From Paenibacillus sp. Soil766 (GTDB taxonomy: Bacteria; Bacillota; Bacilli; Paenibacillales; NBRC-103111), in NCBI RefSeq assembly GCF_001428105.1, contig NZ_LMSJ01000001.1, positions 422,201-486,200 on the forward strand: DNA of 64,000 nucleotides, given 5' to 3'. This document shows, in pieces, positions 35,946-44,590 of this stretch (position 1 is its first letter; each line of letters opens with the position of its first letter). The notes beneath the pieces were generated by a model. That model was given only the letters and a program-made list of their open reading frames with translations. It was not told where the DNA came from and did not search any database. The position numbers and the translations under genes are program-made.

Positions 35946-38900
35946 CTATTTACTTACATTGCCTAGAGTGGTCAAAATTGTAACAGCCTCTGCTCTCGTC
36001 GTATAACTGGCGGGATTAAATCGATTCCCTCCTACACCTTGCATAAGACCTTGCGATTTCAGTTCCGCCACTGCGCCTCGAGCCCATGCAGGAATGCTCT
36101 CGTCGTCCGTGAACCCGGTCGAATCCAATTCGCCCTTCAGCCCAATCGCCTTGGCGACCATCACCGCCATCTCAACTCGCGTGATCTCGGCATTCGGGCG
36201 GAATGTACTGTCGTCATATCCGGTAATAATGCCCGCCTGCACGGCTTTCGCCACCGCATTACTAGCCCAGTCAGGAATCTGCGCCGCATCCTCGAAAGTC
36301 GATTGCTCCGCCGCTCCCGAATGCTCGACCGCGTTCATTAACATCACTGCGAACTGAGCTCTGGTGACCCTGAGGTCCGGCCTGAACGTTCCGTCCGAAT
36401 AGCCAGTCACGATGCCGCCGAGGGCGCCTTGGCGAATCGCTTTCGCCGCCCAGTGTCCGGATATGTCGCTAAATTCAACTTCCGGCGTTGACGACCCATT
36501 CACCGCCAACACGGCAAATTTCGTGAAGTGATCGACCTCTTCGGTAATGAAACCGCCACTTACTACACCGCCAACCTCCACCCACTCCTGCTTCACTTCG
36601 TCATAATAAAAGATGGAAGCCCGCTGGTCGCCGCTCAGTTTCGCTGAATCGAAGGCAAACGTCAGCTTGATGCTTCTTTTGAATTTACCTGGGACATTCT
36701 TCATGACTTCGAATACTTGACTTAACAGCACTTCGTCATTCGCAAGCAAATCCTCCGTGTCCAACAAGGTTTCAATCGTCAATCGTAAATTCTCGTCCAT
36801 CGCATCAGCAGGTATCTCGATGGTGATCTCATCGTCGTTCAGACTAACTTCTCCCGGCCGGCCGACGGGAAGCGACAGCTCACCATTGTCGGAGACAACT
36901 TCGCTGTTGTCAGATTCAACTTCGCTATTATCTGGTACGACCGGACCGCCGGCGTTTCCACTCGATACGATCATCCACTTGGCATACAGCGTTATATCTC
37001 CGCTTATCGTATCCGTCGCGAAGTCCCATGACGTTACCTGGCCCACATCGCGATACCAGCCCGTGAACGTGTAGCCCGCTCGCGTCGGGTCAGTCGGCTT
37101 CGTGATTGTCGCTCCGGCGCTTACGTCGGTCGCACTGTCCACGGCGCTGCCTTCCTGCGAGTCGAACGTTACAGTATAGGTCATGACCCCAGAAACCCAT
37201 GAAGCTAGTAACAAGGTAGAGTCTGTCACCGTATCCGTCGCGAAGTCCCACGGCATCCCATTCGCCATATTAATCCAACCAAGAAAGGTGTAGCCTAGCC
37301 TAGTTGGCAACGGCGGTTCACTGATCTTATCCCCCCAACTGAGGTCAGTAATAAATGTCGGTTCGCTTCCGTCGTTCTTATCGAACGCCACCATATACGT
37401 CTCGGTCTCCCACTTCGCATACAGCGTGAGATTCGTACTCACCGCATCGATCTCGAAATTCCACTCCGTGGCATAACCCGTTTCCCTATACCAGCCCCCA
37501 AACGTATAGCCCACTCGCACCGGATCAGCCGGTTTAGCAACGATAGCCCCAGAGCTTACACCAGTCGCGTTGTCCACCGTGCTGCCTCCCTGCGAATCGA
37601 ACGTTACTGTGTAAGCGACGACCCATTTCGCATACAGCGTAAGATTCGCGCTAACCTTATCGGTCGAGAAGTTCCACGCTGTCGTACCGTTCGCATCCTT
37701 GTACCAACCCGCGAACGCGTATCCTGCTCTAGTCGGATCGGTCGGCTTCGATACAGTCGTCCCAGTGATGACGTTGATCGCGCTAGCCACGACGCTGCCC
37801 CCTTGCGAATCGAACATCACCGTACGCATCGCGCTAGAATCCGCCGTCCACTTCGCGTACAACGTCGTATTCGCGTTAACCGCGTCCACCAGGAAGTTCC
37901 ATGGCGTCGAATAGCTTGTATCCTTATACCAGCCTGCGAACGTATAGCCTGTTCTCGTCGGATCGACAGGCTTCGCAAGAGTGTTCCCGGCTCGAATGGA
38001 CGGTGCGTTCGCTACCATGCTTCCTCCCTGCGAATCGAAGAATACCGTGTAAGTGACTTCCTTCCATAGCCCATAAAGCATCACATTGCCGTTCACCGTA
38101 TCTGTCGCGAAGTCCCAAAACTTATTATTCTCTACGTCATACCAACCAAGGAACTCATAACCCTTTCTCGTCGTCTCTTCCGGTTCGTCTATCTTTTCTC
38201 CTTGGTTAATACCGATTATACTTGCCACTGGGCTTCCCCCCAACGAATCAAACGTTACAGTGAACGTATTCGGCGGAATAAGCTCCCAATTCGCGTATAA
38301 CACGAGGCTTTCGCCTATTGAATCGGACGTGAAATCAAAAGGAATGAAGGAGCTGCTTCGGGTTGACCATCCCTCGAACGTAAAGCCCTCTCTCGTCGGA
38401 TCAACAGGCCTTGGGACGCTTCCGCCAGCGATGATTCCTGTTGCGCTCGCCACAGCGCTGCCTCCCTGCGAATCGAACGTCACCGTGTAGGCGACATTCC
38501 ATCTCGCGTACAGCGTCATATTTTCCGTCACCTTTTCCTTGAAGCTCCAGAGCGTCCACAGTTCCGCTTCTCTGTACCAACCCGCGAACGCGTAGCCCTC
38601 TCTCGTCGGTTCGGCCGGTTGCACGGCGGTCGTTCCGGAGATGATGTCGGTCTCACTGGATACGGCGCTTCCTCCTTGCGGATCGTACATCAATGTGTAC
38701 GTGATTATGGAGACGAGCTCCCACCTTGCATATAAGGTAAGATCTCCGTTCACCTTATCGGACTCGAAGCTCCATGGCGTCGTATGGCCTGTATCCATAT
38801 ACCAACCTGCGAACGAATAGCCATCTCTCGTTGGATTAGCCGGCTTCATGACGGTAGTGCCGTCGATGACTCCGGTCACGCCAGCCACCGCGCTGCCTCC

Positions 38901-41183
38901 CTGCGAGTCGAACGTCACCTGATAGAGTGCCGTCCATTTTGCGTAAAGAGTCATTGCCGTCTTCACCTTATCGATCACGAAGTTCCACAGCGTCGCGTAG
39001 CTCTCATCCTTGTACCAGCCCGCGAATAGGTAGTTCACTCTCGTCGGATCGGCAGGCTTCGCGAGTTTCGTGCCGACGCTCACGCCGATCACGTTAGCCA
39101 CCGTACTGCCTCCCTGCGAGTCGAACGTTACGTTGACGGGAGGATCGACCTCGCGAATGACGTTCAGCCTATAGGTCTGTTTGGTGCCGTCCAGCGCGGT
39201 TACGACCACATCGACATCGTTGCTTCCCAAGTTCAATGAGATAGGAGCCGATTCAACCCCACTAGCCGTCGCCAGGCCATTGATCTGCAGCCCCGCTCCG
39301 GGAACCGCGGTTGCCGCCGTCACCGTCAAGTTGCTGATATCGTGCGCAGCATTGACGATATACCGGGTCTTCGCGTAAGTGAAGTCCGGTTGGAGCACGC
39401 CTCCCGTTACCTGCAAGGAGCTTAGATTCGCGATGCTGTATTGCGCAATCAAACCTCGAGAACCGACAGCGACATACATACCGTTTCCGTAGACCGCGTC
39501 CTCGAATGTGGCCGCAGGCCATTTGGCGGAAATCTCGGTATTCTTCGCACCCCTAATGTCTCGCCACGTCAAACCGTCATTGGAAGTATACATATAACCA
39601 TAAATACCTACCGCTAAGAAAGTGTCGTTTACATATTCAACGGACTGCCATTTATAAACGTACGGTATAGCCTGCTTAACAGTCCAACTGGCACCGCCAT
39701 CGCTCGAGGTCGCAATCTCCCCCGCTGAAGCTGTCACAACAAATTTGCCATTGCCGTAAGCAATCGAAGTCGGATATAGGTTATTGATCGGAGCTCGACT
39801 CGTCCAGCTTACACCGTCTGGAGATGTCCACACTCCGCCACTATTCCCAAGCGCAATGAACTGACCGCCTCCGTAAGCGACATCGACCAATCTTTGCGTC
39901 ACGCCCGATGTCTGAATAGTCCAATGGGTCCCATCAGCAGAGGTCAGTACCCTTCCATCTAAGCCCACGGCTACGAACGTACCATTGCCGTATTCGACTC
40001 CGTATAATGCATCCTCCACGCCTGATGCGGCTGTGGTCCAGTCCGTGCCGTTCACCGAAGTCTTAATGACCCCGTTAAGCCCGACCATCACGAACCTTCC
40101 TTCTCCGTAGACGGAATCCAGATAAGCCTCGAACACTGCGGGGAGTTGATTCCAATGGGCCCCGTCAGTGGAGGTGAGGATTAGGCCGATATTCCCGCCG
40201 GCGACGAACAACCCATTCCCATAAGAAACGGTATAGATGTCAGTGGACGTGCCCGATACCGGATATGACCAGCTGTTACCGTCACCGAAAACAGAAAATC
40301 CTTTGGTGCCAACCATCACAAACTTACTTGCACCGTATGCCACTCCAGAAAAATCTTCGGACGCTCCCGATTGACGATTCTCCCATGTCACTCCATCGAC
40401 GGATGTATAAGCCGCGTTTTTCATCCCGACAGCCACATAGCGGCCTTCGCCATGCGTGACGCTCAGCAGGTCAGCCAATCCTTCCGGCGTAAAATATCTT
40501 TGCCAGGTTACTCCGTCCGAGGAATGTAAAATGCTGCCGTAGTCACCGACCGCCACGAATCCATCGTCGCCGTAAACGACATCTTTCAACTTTCCGGACG
40601 TGATCGAGGCATTGGTCCACGTTACTCCATCATCCGAGGTAACGACGATCCCGTTAGTCCCGGCAGCGACATAAACACCGTTGCCGTATGCAATTCCGCT
40701 TAACGTGTTCGTTACTCCAGAATCTTGAGATATCCAGCTTATTCCATCATTAGAGGTTACAATCGCCCCCCCGATGCCCACAGCGACGAATTGCCCTTCC
40801 CCATAAGCAACGTCAAACAAATAATTATTCGTATTCGAGATTTGATTCGTCCAGGTGATTCCGTCTCGAGAGGTAACTATCCCTCCGCTTTTTCCGACAG
40901 CCACATAGAAGCCATCTCCATAGGCAACTCCGTATAGCTCAAATAGAGATTTCGTTTCGTAGTTCTCCCAACTTAATCCATCCTCGGAAGTCCAAATCTT
41001 CCCGCCGCTTCTTCCCAAGAAGTCTTTCCCCACGCCGACCGCCACAAACCTGCCATCCGCGTAGATCAGATTATTTACCGTTCCATCGGCCGCCACATCC
41101 GCCGAGACCGTATGTGCTGCAACAGGCCATATTCCTGCCATAAGAAGTAGGGTTAATAATAGTGATAGTAATCTTCTACACAA
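35946..41183 (-). CDS. 1745-residue SLH surface protein: beta-propeller, cadherin-like, ten B-repeats, SLH
   Basis: TTG start at 41183 behind GGGAGAG (7 nt). Sec signal ending near AHTVSA. Residues about 30-580 hold about 14 YCF48/BNR-like blades of about 40 residues (pattern G-x-FVAVG...TSxDGxxW). Residues about 600-690 form a cadherin-like beta domain (LSSLQVTGG to LNVIRE). Then ten Listeria-Bacteroides (Flg_new) repeats of about 70 residues (TFDSQGGS...PTRxGYxFAGWY...LYAKW). An acidic linker and a ZU5-like segment lead to three SLH domains (TRAQF, TRVEM, TRAEA motifs) that bind secondary cell-wall polymer. It is a non-enzymatic, wall-displayed adhesin or binding protein as far as can be seen; no catalytic motif was recognised. 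Confidence 0.92.
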   Translation of the reverse strand: MCRRLLSLLLTLLLMAGIWPVAAHTVSADVAADGTVNNLIYADGRFVAVGVGKDFLGRSGGKIWTSEDGLSWENYETKSLFELYGVAYGDGFYVAVGKSGGIVTSRDGITWTNQISNTNNYLFDVAYGEGQFVAVGIGGAIVTSNDGISWISQDSGVTNTLSGIAYGNGVYVAAGTNGIVVTSDDGVTWTNASITSGKLKDVVYGDDGFVAVGDYGSILHSSDGVTWQRYFTPEGLADLLSVTHGEGRYVAVGMKNAAYTSVDGVTWENRQSGASEDFSGVAYGASKFVMVGTKGFSVFGDGNSWSYPVSGTSTDIYTVSYGNGLFVAGGNIGLILTSTDGAHWNQLPAVFEAYLDSVYGEGRFVMVGLNGVIKTSVNGTDWTTAASGVEDALYGVEYGNGTFVAVGLDGRVLTSADGTHWTIQTSGVTQRLVDVAYGGGQFIALGNSGGVWTSPDGVSWTSRAPINNLYPTSIAYGNGKFVVTASAGEIATSSDGGASWTVKQAIPYVYKWQSVEYVNDTFLAVGIYGYMYTSNDGLTWRDIRGAKNTEISAKWPAATFEDAVYGNGMYVAVGSRGLIAQYSIANLSSLQVTGGVLQPDFTYAKTRYIVNAAHDISNLTVTAATAVPGAGLQINGLATASGVESAPISLNLGSNDVDVVVTALDGTKQTYRLNVIREVDPPVNVTFDSQGGSTVANVIGVSVGTKLAKPADPTRVNYLFAGWYKDESYATLWNFVIDKVKTAMTLYAKWTALYQVTFDSQGGSAVAGVTGVIDGTTVMKPANPTRDGYSFAGWYMDTGHTTPWSFESDKVNGDLTLYARWELVSIITYTLMYDPQGGSAVSSETDIISGTTAVQPAEPTREGYAFAGWYREAELWTLWSFKEKVTENMTLYARWNVAYTVTFDSQGGSAVASATGIIAGGSVPRPVDPTREGFTFEGWSTRSSSFIPFDFTSDSIGESLVLYANWELIPPNTFTVTFDSLGGSPVASIIGINQGEKIDEPEETTRKGYEFLGWYDVENNKFWDFATDTVNGNVMLYGLWKEVTYTVFFDSQGGSMVANAPSIRAGNTLAKPVDPTRTGYTFAGWYKDTSYSTPWNFLVDAVNANTTLYAKWTADSSAMRTVMFDSQGGSVVASAINVITGTTVSKPTDPTRAGYAFAGWYKDANGTTAWNFSTDKVSANLTLYAKWVVAYTVTFDSQGGSTVDNATGVSSGAIVAKPADPVRVGYTFGGWYRETGYATEWNFEIDAVSTNLTLYAKWETETYMVAFDKNDGSEPTFITDLSWGDKISEPPLPTRLGYTFLGWINMANGMPWDFATDTVTDSTLLLASWVSGVMTYTVTFDSQEGSAVDSATDVSAGATITKPTDPTRAGYTFTGWYRDVGQVTSWDFATDTISGDITLYAKWMIVSSGNAGGPVVPDNSEVESDNSEVVSDNGELSLPVGRPGEVSLNDDEITIEIPADAMDENLRLTIETLLDTEDLLANDEVLLSQVFEVMKNVPGKFKRSIKLTFAFDSAKLSGDQRASIFYYDEVKQEWVEVGGVVSGGFITEEVDHFTKFAVLAVNGSSTPEVEFSDISGHWAAKAIRQGALGGIVTGYSDGTFRPDLRVTRAQFAVMLMNAVEHSGAAEQSTFEDAAQIPDWASNAVAKAVQAGIITGYDDSTFRPNAEITRVEMAVMVAKAIGLKGELDSTGFTDDESIPAWARGAVAELKSQGLMQGVGGNRFNPASYTTRAEAVTILTTLGNVSK
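36966..39135 (-). repeat. Ten tandem Flg_new (B-repeat) coding units
   Basis: Ten direct units of about 200-220 bp inside the SLH protein gene. Most share the protein core TFDSQGGS and AGWY; units 5 and 9 are the most diverged (LGGSP and KNDGS variants). The repeats vary enough that they are old rather than freshly amplified. Confidence 0.85.
39445..41095 (-). repeat. About 14 tandem propeller-blade coding units
   Basis: Units of about 120-130 bp encoding YG-(D/N/E)G-x-(F/Y)-VAVG followed by TS-(x)-DG-(V/I)-(T/S)-W. They build the N-terminal beta-propeller region of the SLH protein. Confidence 0.8.
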
Positions 41184-41245
41184 GAGCAGTCTCTCCCTTA
41201 AACTTTTATATATGATAACTATAAAGCAAGACGGAATGGAATTAA

Positions 41246-41285
41246 CCTACCCTCGGGGGTAGGTTGAAGCTATAAATCGGGTAGG
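41246..41285. promoter_or_regulatory. Candidate operator with three CCTACCC boxes before the SLH gene
   Basis: A 9-bp inverted repeat AACCTACCC-tcgg-GGGTAGGTT (41244-41265) and a third GGGTAGG box at 41279-41285, spaced 22 bp (about two helical turns) from the previous one. It sits about 60-100 bp upstream of the TTG start. No regulator is identified; the MalT-like protein encoded downstream is one candidate. Confidence 0.4.
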
Positions 41286-41396
41286 ATTGATACAAACTGA
41301 CTCTACGATGTAGTTTTGTCGTGTTTCTTTGTCTGAAAGCTAGTTCTCCAAGAAGTAAGAGGAGATGCAGGAAAGTATTTCAGTCGTATCAAACAT

Positions 41397-41451
41397 AAAA
41401 ACAGCGGCAGCAATGGACAAGTAAATAATGTCCTAGAGCTCCGCTGTTTTT
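41397..41451 (-). terminator. Terminator of the lost SDR gene
   Basis: Outer stem AAAAACAGCGG/CCGCTGTTTTT with inner GGACA/TGTCC pairing. It is followed by Ts on both strands and placed 16 bp beyond the stop of the SDR remnant. Confidence 0.75.
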
Positions 41452-41467
41452 ATTTGGCTATCTAACT

Positions 41468-41572
41468 TTACAAATGAGAGCCCCCACTGGCATCAATCAA
41501 TTGGCCGATTACCCAGCGACTATCGGAAGAAGCTAGAAAAGCAGCTATATCCGCGACATCTTCTGGTTGCGC
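41468..41572 (-). pseudogene. Short-chain dehydrogenase (SDR), last about 34 codons
   Basis: The frame reads AQPEDVADIAAFLASSDSRW then VIGQLIDASGGSHL and a stop, the classical C-terminal end of 3-oxoacyl-ACP reductase-like SDR enzymes. It is joined upstream, out of frame, to a siderophore-binding protein fragment. Its terminator is still in place. Confidence 0.75.
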
Positions 41573-41802
41573 CCACCTTCCATTAACGGATCAATGGCGT
41601 TAACAAAGACATGATTATTGGAAAAGGCATTCGTTTTCTTGAGAACTGGATTATTTTTGAGTTCTTTAAGTGCATATTCTGTACCTTTATTTTCGCTAGT
41701 TGAAAATTGTAAAAATAAATAATCCGGATTCATCGCTGCCAGCGACTCAACCGAAATGGCATCCTGTGCCTTCGCCTGCTCGACCTGCTTCGGTAGATCA
41801 AA
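41573..41802 (-). pseudogene. Iron-siderophore ABC binding protein, internal fragment
   Basis: About 76 codons (LPKQVEQAKAQDAISVESLA; NPDYLFLQFSTSENK; NAFSNNHVFVNAIDPLMEGG) match the C-terminal lobe of FeuA/FhuD-like siderophore-binding proteins. Both gene ends are missing, with an SDR fragment on one side and a divergent secreted-protein fragment on the other. Confidence 0.65.
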
Positions 41803-41850
41803 GTAAATTAAGAAAGTAAGAAAACGCTTCCAACCCAAGGAGGAATGGTT

Positions 41851-42095
41851 TATGTAAGTACTTCGTCGTTCGTTTTTTATTGTTATGGTTGTCATTGCGT
41901 CCCTGTTCGGCAGCTTAACTGCCAGTGCTGCCGTGTACGGGAGCAGAACCGTCGACTTCACGCAATGGGCAGTATGGACGACTTATGGAACCTCGCAAGT
42001 TAATACCGATTTCGGTAATACGAAAACATTACAAGGAGGAAGCCGAATTAAAGTCAATGACCAAGGCGAATTGCGTTTGCGTCCTAAACTGCCGG
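41851..42095 (+). pseudogene. N-terminus of a secreted protein with stop at codon 2
   Basis: AAGGAGG (41836-41842) is followed at 8 nt by ATG and immediately by TAA. Read onward in the same frame, it gives VLRRSFFIVMVVIASLFGSL and TASAA, a good signal peptide, then about 50 residues of a mature domain (VYGSRTVDFTQW...). The simplest reading is an AAA to TAA change at codon 2, later truncated by a kinase fragment. The mature domain was not identified. It is the only plus-strand gene remnant in the interior of the window. Confidence 0.5.
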
Positions 42096-42101
42096 TTTAC
42101 A

Positions 42102-42684
42102 TTAGGTACTCGGCATCCTTAGCAGCATTCTTGTCCTGGTTAAAGTCTCGCTTTCGATTGATAATCCAAATGCTTCCCCGTATACCATCTGTATACGCCG
42201 GTGCACATTGACTAAGCCAATTCCACCTTTGTGACCGGGTTCAAGATCAAGCAGTTTATTCAGCTTCAATTTCTCTGTCAGCTCATTCAATCTCGTATTT
42301 GTCATACCCACGCCGTTATCCTCTACGGTAACGATAAATTCACCATCCTCTATATAAGCGTCAATTCGGATGTAGTGATGAGGTTCAAGGCCGTCTGGGA
42401 AAGCATGTTGGAACACATTTTCAACATGCGGCTGCAGGGTTAGTCGCACCATATTTCGAAGTAAATACTCGGGAGGTATAATGACATCAATTTCAAAGTC
42501 CCAGCCGGTACGATAATTCATGATCATCATATAATTTAGAACATGTTTTAATTCATTTACTATCGTAACCTCTTCCAAATTTGTCTTAACAGCATATCGG
42601 AACATATCCGCCAAATATTTGACAATGCCCATAATTTCTTTAGAATCCTGAATAACCGCATAACAGGCGATCGTTTATAGCGTA
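42102..42684 (-). pseudogene. YesM-like sensor kinase, C-terminal remnant with internal stop
   Basis: The frame reads HFLNNTL, then TAA where Tyr is expected, then TIACYAVIQDSKEIMGIVKYL and the whole HATPase domain (LQPHVENVFQHAF, DNGVGM, KGGIGLVNVHRRI). The sensor, membrane helices and the start of the H-box are gone; the 5' end abuts an IS4-type transposase remnant. It cannot make a working kinase. Confidence 0.8.
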
Positions 42685-42792
42685 TTATTTAAAAAATGTA
42701 AAGGTCTCGATGCTCCAACGCATTCCGTAGATTCGAATGATCTCCTCTGCACTTACCGTCAGATCGGTGCTGAGGATCGCCGTAGCTGCGAA
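42685..42792 (-). mobile_element. IS4-family transposase remnant (35 codons)
   Basis: The frame reads FAATAILSTDLTVSAEEIIR then IYGMRWSIETFTFFK and a stop. The STDLxLSxEEIIRIYGxRWxIE pattern is the conserved C-terminal catalytic Glu region of IS4-group transposases. It is joined directly to the kinase remnant, so an insertion or deletion event made this junction. Confidence 0.65.
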
Positions 42793-42870
42793 AGTTGAGT
42801 TAGTTATCTTTATTTTAGGTGAATGAATTAACTTTGCGATAAATAGTCAATCCTCTCAAAAAAATCAAAA

Positions 42871-42895
42871 GCCCTGCGATTTTACATCGCAAGGC
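42871..42895 (-). terminator. Terminator of ABC-ATPase remnant 3
   Basis: Stem GCCCTGCGAT/ATCGCAAGGC (5-nt loop) with TTTTGATTTTTTT following on the minus strand. Related to the hairpins at 9117 and 21877. Confidence 0.75.
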
Positions 42896-42917
42896 CGGTT
42901 ATTGCTTATATATTCAT

Positions 42918-43254
42918 TTAATCAATTAAACGTCCATCCCGAAACCTCACAACCCGCAACGCCTGCTCCGCAACCTGCCGATCATGTGTAATTACAATAA
43001 TCGTCCTGCCCTGTTCATTCAGCCGACTGAAAATACCCATGATCTCCGCGCCCGTCTTCGAATCCAGTGCCCCCGTCGGCTCATCCGCCAAAATAATCGG
43101 CGGATCGCCAGCCAACGTTCGAGCAATCGCAACTCGCTGCTGCTGCCCGCCGGACAGCTCCGAAGGAAAGTGCTTCCGACGGTCCAGCAAATCAACCGCT
43201 TCCAATGCCTGCACTACCAATGGCTCCCGCTGCTTCCTCGATAATCCCCGATAA
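42918..43254 (-). pseudogene. MacB/LolD-type ABC ATPase, remnant 3 (C-terminal half)
   Basis: About 112 codons from the helical region to the native end: [49 protein letters not shown] and LID. Unlike the copy at 9172, its C-terminus is in frame. Walker A and the N-terminal half are replaced at 43254/43255 by an IS110-type transposase fragment. Confidence 0.8.
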
Positions 43255-43795
43255 TATCCAGCCAGCGAATGATTCGGTTCTGAAGCCGTATGCTATTCGC
43301 CACCCAAAACTCTCGATCGCTCATGATAACGCGCAATCTCTGAAAAGAATGTGATTGCTTCGTGTATTCAGAGTAATACCCCCGACTAACAACATCTGCG
43401 ATGACAAGAGCGTCCTTCGGATCATTTTTGGAAGGAGAATTATCTCTATTCTCCTTGTTTCTCTTAGTCGTAACTGGGTTCACCAGAACAACGCTTAACC
43501 TCTGTTCTACCAACCAATTCGCTAAATTGAACCAGTAGTGTCCCGTCGGTTCCATTCCAATTATTATGTTGTTCAATCGGTGTTTCTGCTGCAACTCACT
43601 AACCCAACGGCCAAACCTTTCAAACCCATCTTTGTTGTTGGCAAAGGAAAGATGACGTTTTGAAAGAACAATTCCGCGAAAGTTCGTTGCCTGTGCAACA
43701 TGGGCATCTTTCGCCATGTCGATGCCAATTACTAAGTGAGTTGGAGTTATTCGTTCTATCCGTTGATTTTGTTCGTCTGATTGCTTAAACTTCAT
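43255..43795 (-). mobile_element. IS110-family transposase, N-terminal part (truncated)
   Basis: About 180 codons from the ATG at 43795 (AAGGAGG upstream). The DEDD RuvC-like domain is evident: VIGIDMAKDAHVAQA with the first Asp, GMEPTGHYWF with the Glu, and KNDPKDALVIADV with the final Asp pair. The protein breaks off after [12 protein letters not shown], so the C-terminal Tnp domain with the catalytic Ser is missing and the element is dead. Downstream lies ABC-ATPase remnant 3. Confidence 0.85.
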
Positions 43796-43798
43796 AAA

Positions 43799-43861
43799 GA
43801 GCGCCTCCTTGATGGTGTTGGGTTTCAAACCCGTGGACAAGCCCATCATACCGAGGCGCTC
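43799..43861 (-). promoter_or_regulatory. Hairpin sequestering the transposase ribosome-binding site
   Basis: Three nested stems: GAGCGCCTC/GAGGCGCTC (43799-43807 with 43853-43861), GATGG/CCATC and GGGTTT/AAACCC. The AAGGAGG and the bases next to the ATG lie in one arm. Such structures limit translation from read-through transcripts in insertion sequences. Confidence 0.65.
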
Positions 43862-43912
43862 CTTTTTTGACAAAGACCATTTCTTAGGTCCTACAGGAAG
43901 GTTCAACAGACA

Positions 43913-43938
43913 ACGGCAGCCTATCGGCCGGCTGCCGT
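43913..43938 (-). ncRNA. Stem-loop in the IS110 left end, candidate bridge-RNA part
   Basis: A perfect 9-bp stem (ACGGCAGCC/GGCTGCCGT, 8-nt loop) lies 118 bp upstream of the transposase start. IS110-group elements carry their guide (bridge) RNA in this position. Only one stem is clear and the element ends were not defined, so this is a hypothesis. Confidence 0.3.
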
Positions 43939-44024
43939 CATGTCTTAATTGAACTATAGTCTCCGTTAGGTTACATTTTCTGCAGAAACTCAGACTCGCT
44001 CACACCGATAGAACTCAGCCAGAG

Positions 44025-44310
44025 TTAACCCCAGTAATTTTTCATGAGGTCTGAGACCCAGAGTGGTTGCTTGATCTCCCGATACTGAGTAAATTCCTTC
44101 ATTACTGGTTTTAAATCTAGTACTGGTGTCCCATTTATGGCATCAAGTCCTTTAACATAAATCTTTTTGCCTTCACGTATTATTAATTCTACTGTAGTTA
44201 GTCCGATTTTGTTTGGTCTATTCTTTCCTCATTGGGCGAAGATTCCCACTTTCGGATACGCTTTGTTATTCCGTGGGTGTCTTGCTTCAATTTCAGGGTC
44301 CTACAAAATC
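44025..44310 (-). pseudogene. trmO: trmO-like tRNA methyltransferase, C-terminal part with internal stop
   Basis: The frame reads DPEIEARHPRNNKAYPKVGI, FAQ, TGA, then GKNRPNKIGLTTVELIIREG and KGLDAINGTPVLDLKP to YWG and a stop. This matches the TsaA/TrmO family, which methylates N6-threonylcarbamoyladenosine 37 in tRNA. An Arg codon (CGA) has become TGA in the HPR...RPNxIGLT core, and the N-terminal part before DPEIE is not found in frame. Confidence 0.75.
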
Positions 44311-44590
44311 TAGAACAACATTAGGGGTTGTTAGATTTGGTGGTCACAAAGAAATTGGTGAGACAGGTTGGGAGTGTACTTCACGAGAAAAATCCATCGA
44401 ATTGTACCCAATCAGAACCTTCTTCATCTAAGAGTTTGCTAACCTATATTTTGAAGTCGCGGGTGTTGATGCCCGGCGTCTCTCCGCCTGCAGCAGCGCG
44501 TTTCACCACAAATCGGTACAGGTTATACCTCTTTTAAAGATCGATCTACAGTCACTGCGGTCGGGTCCAGTTGCGCACCATTTGCTGTTG
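44311..44590. other. Stretch between trmO and EEP remnants
   Basis: No intact gene. On the minus strand about 44454-44540 there is a short frame with codon-like character (YRFVVKRAAAGGETPGINTR then DFKI and a stop) that could be the end of a lost gene; it was not identified. Confidence 0.3.

Noticed and set aside
36966..39135. Regular repeats that could suggest a CRISPR or satellite array
   Set aside because: They are in-frame coding units of about 210 bp for Flg_new domains, with diverged copies and no constant short repeat.
44213..44431. 72-codon plus-strand frame overlapping trmO
   Set aside because: It runs antisense through the trmO-like core, which has clear family motifs on the other strand; the rest has no homology I recognise.
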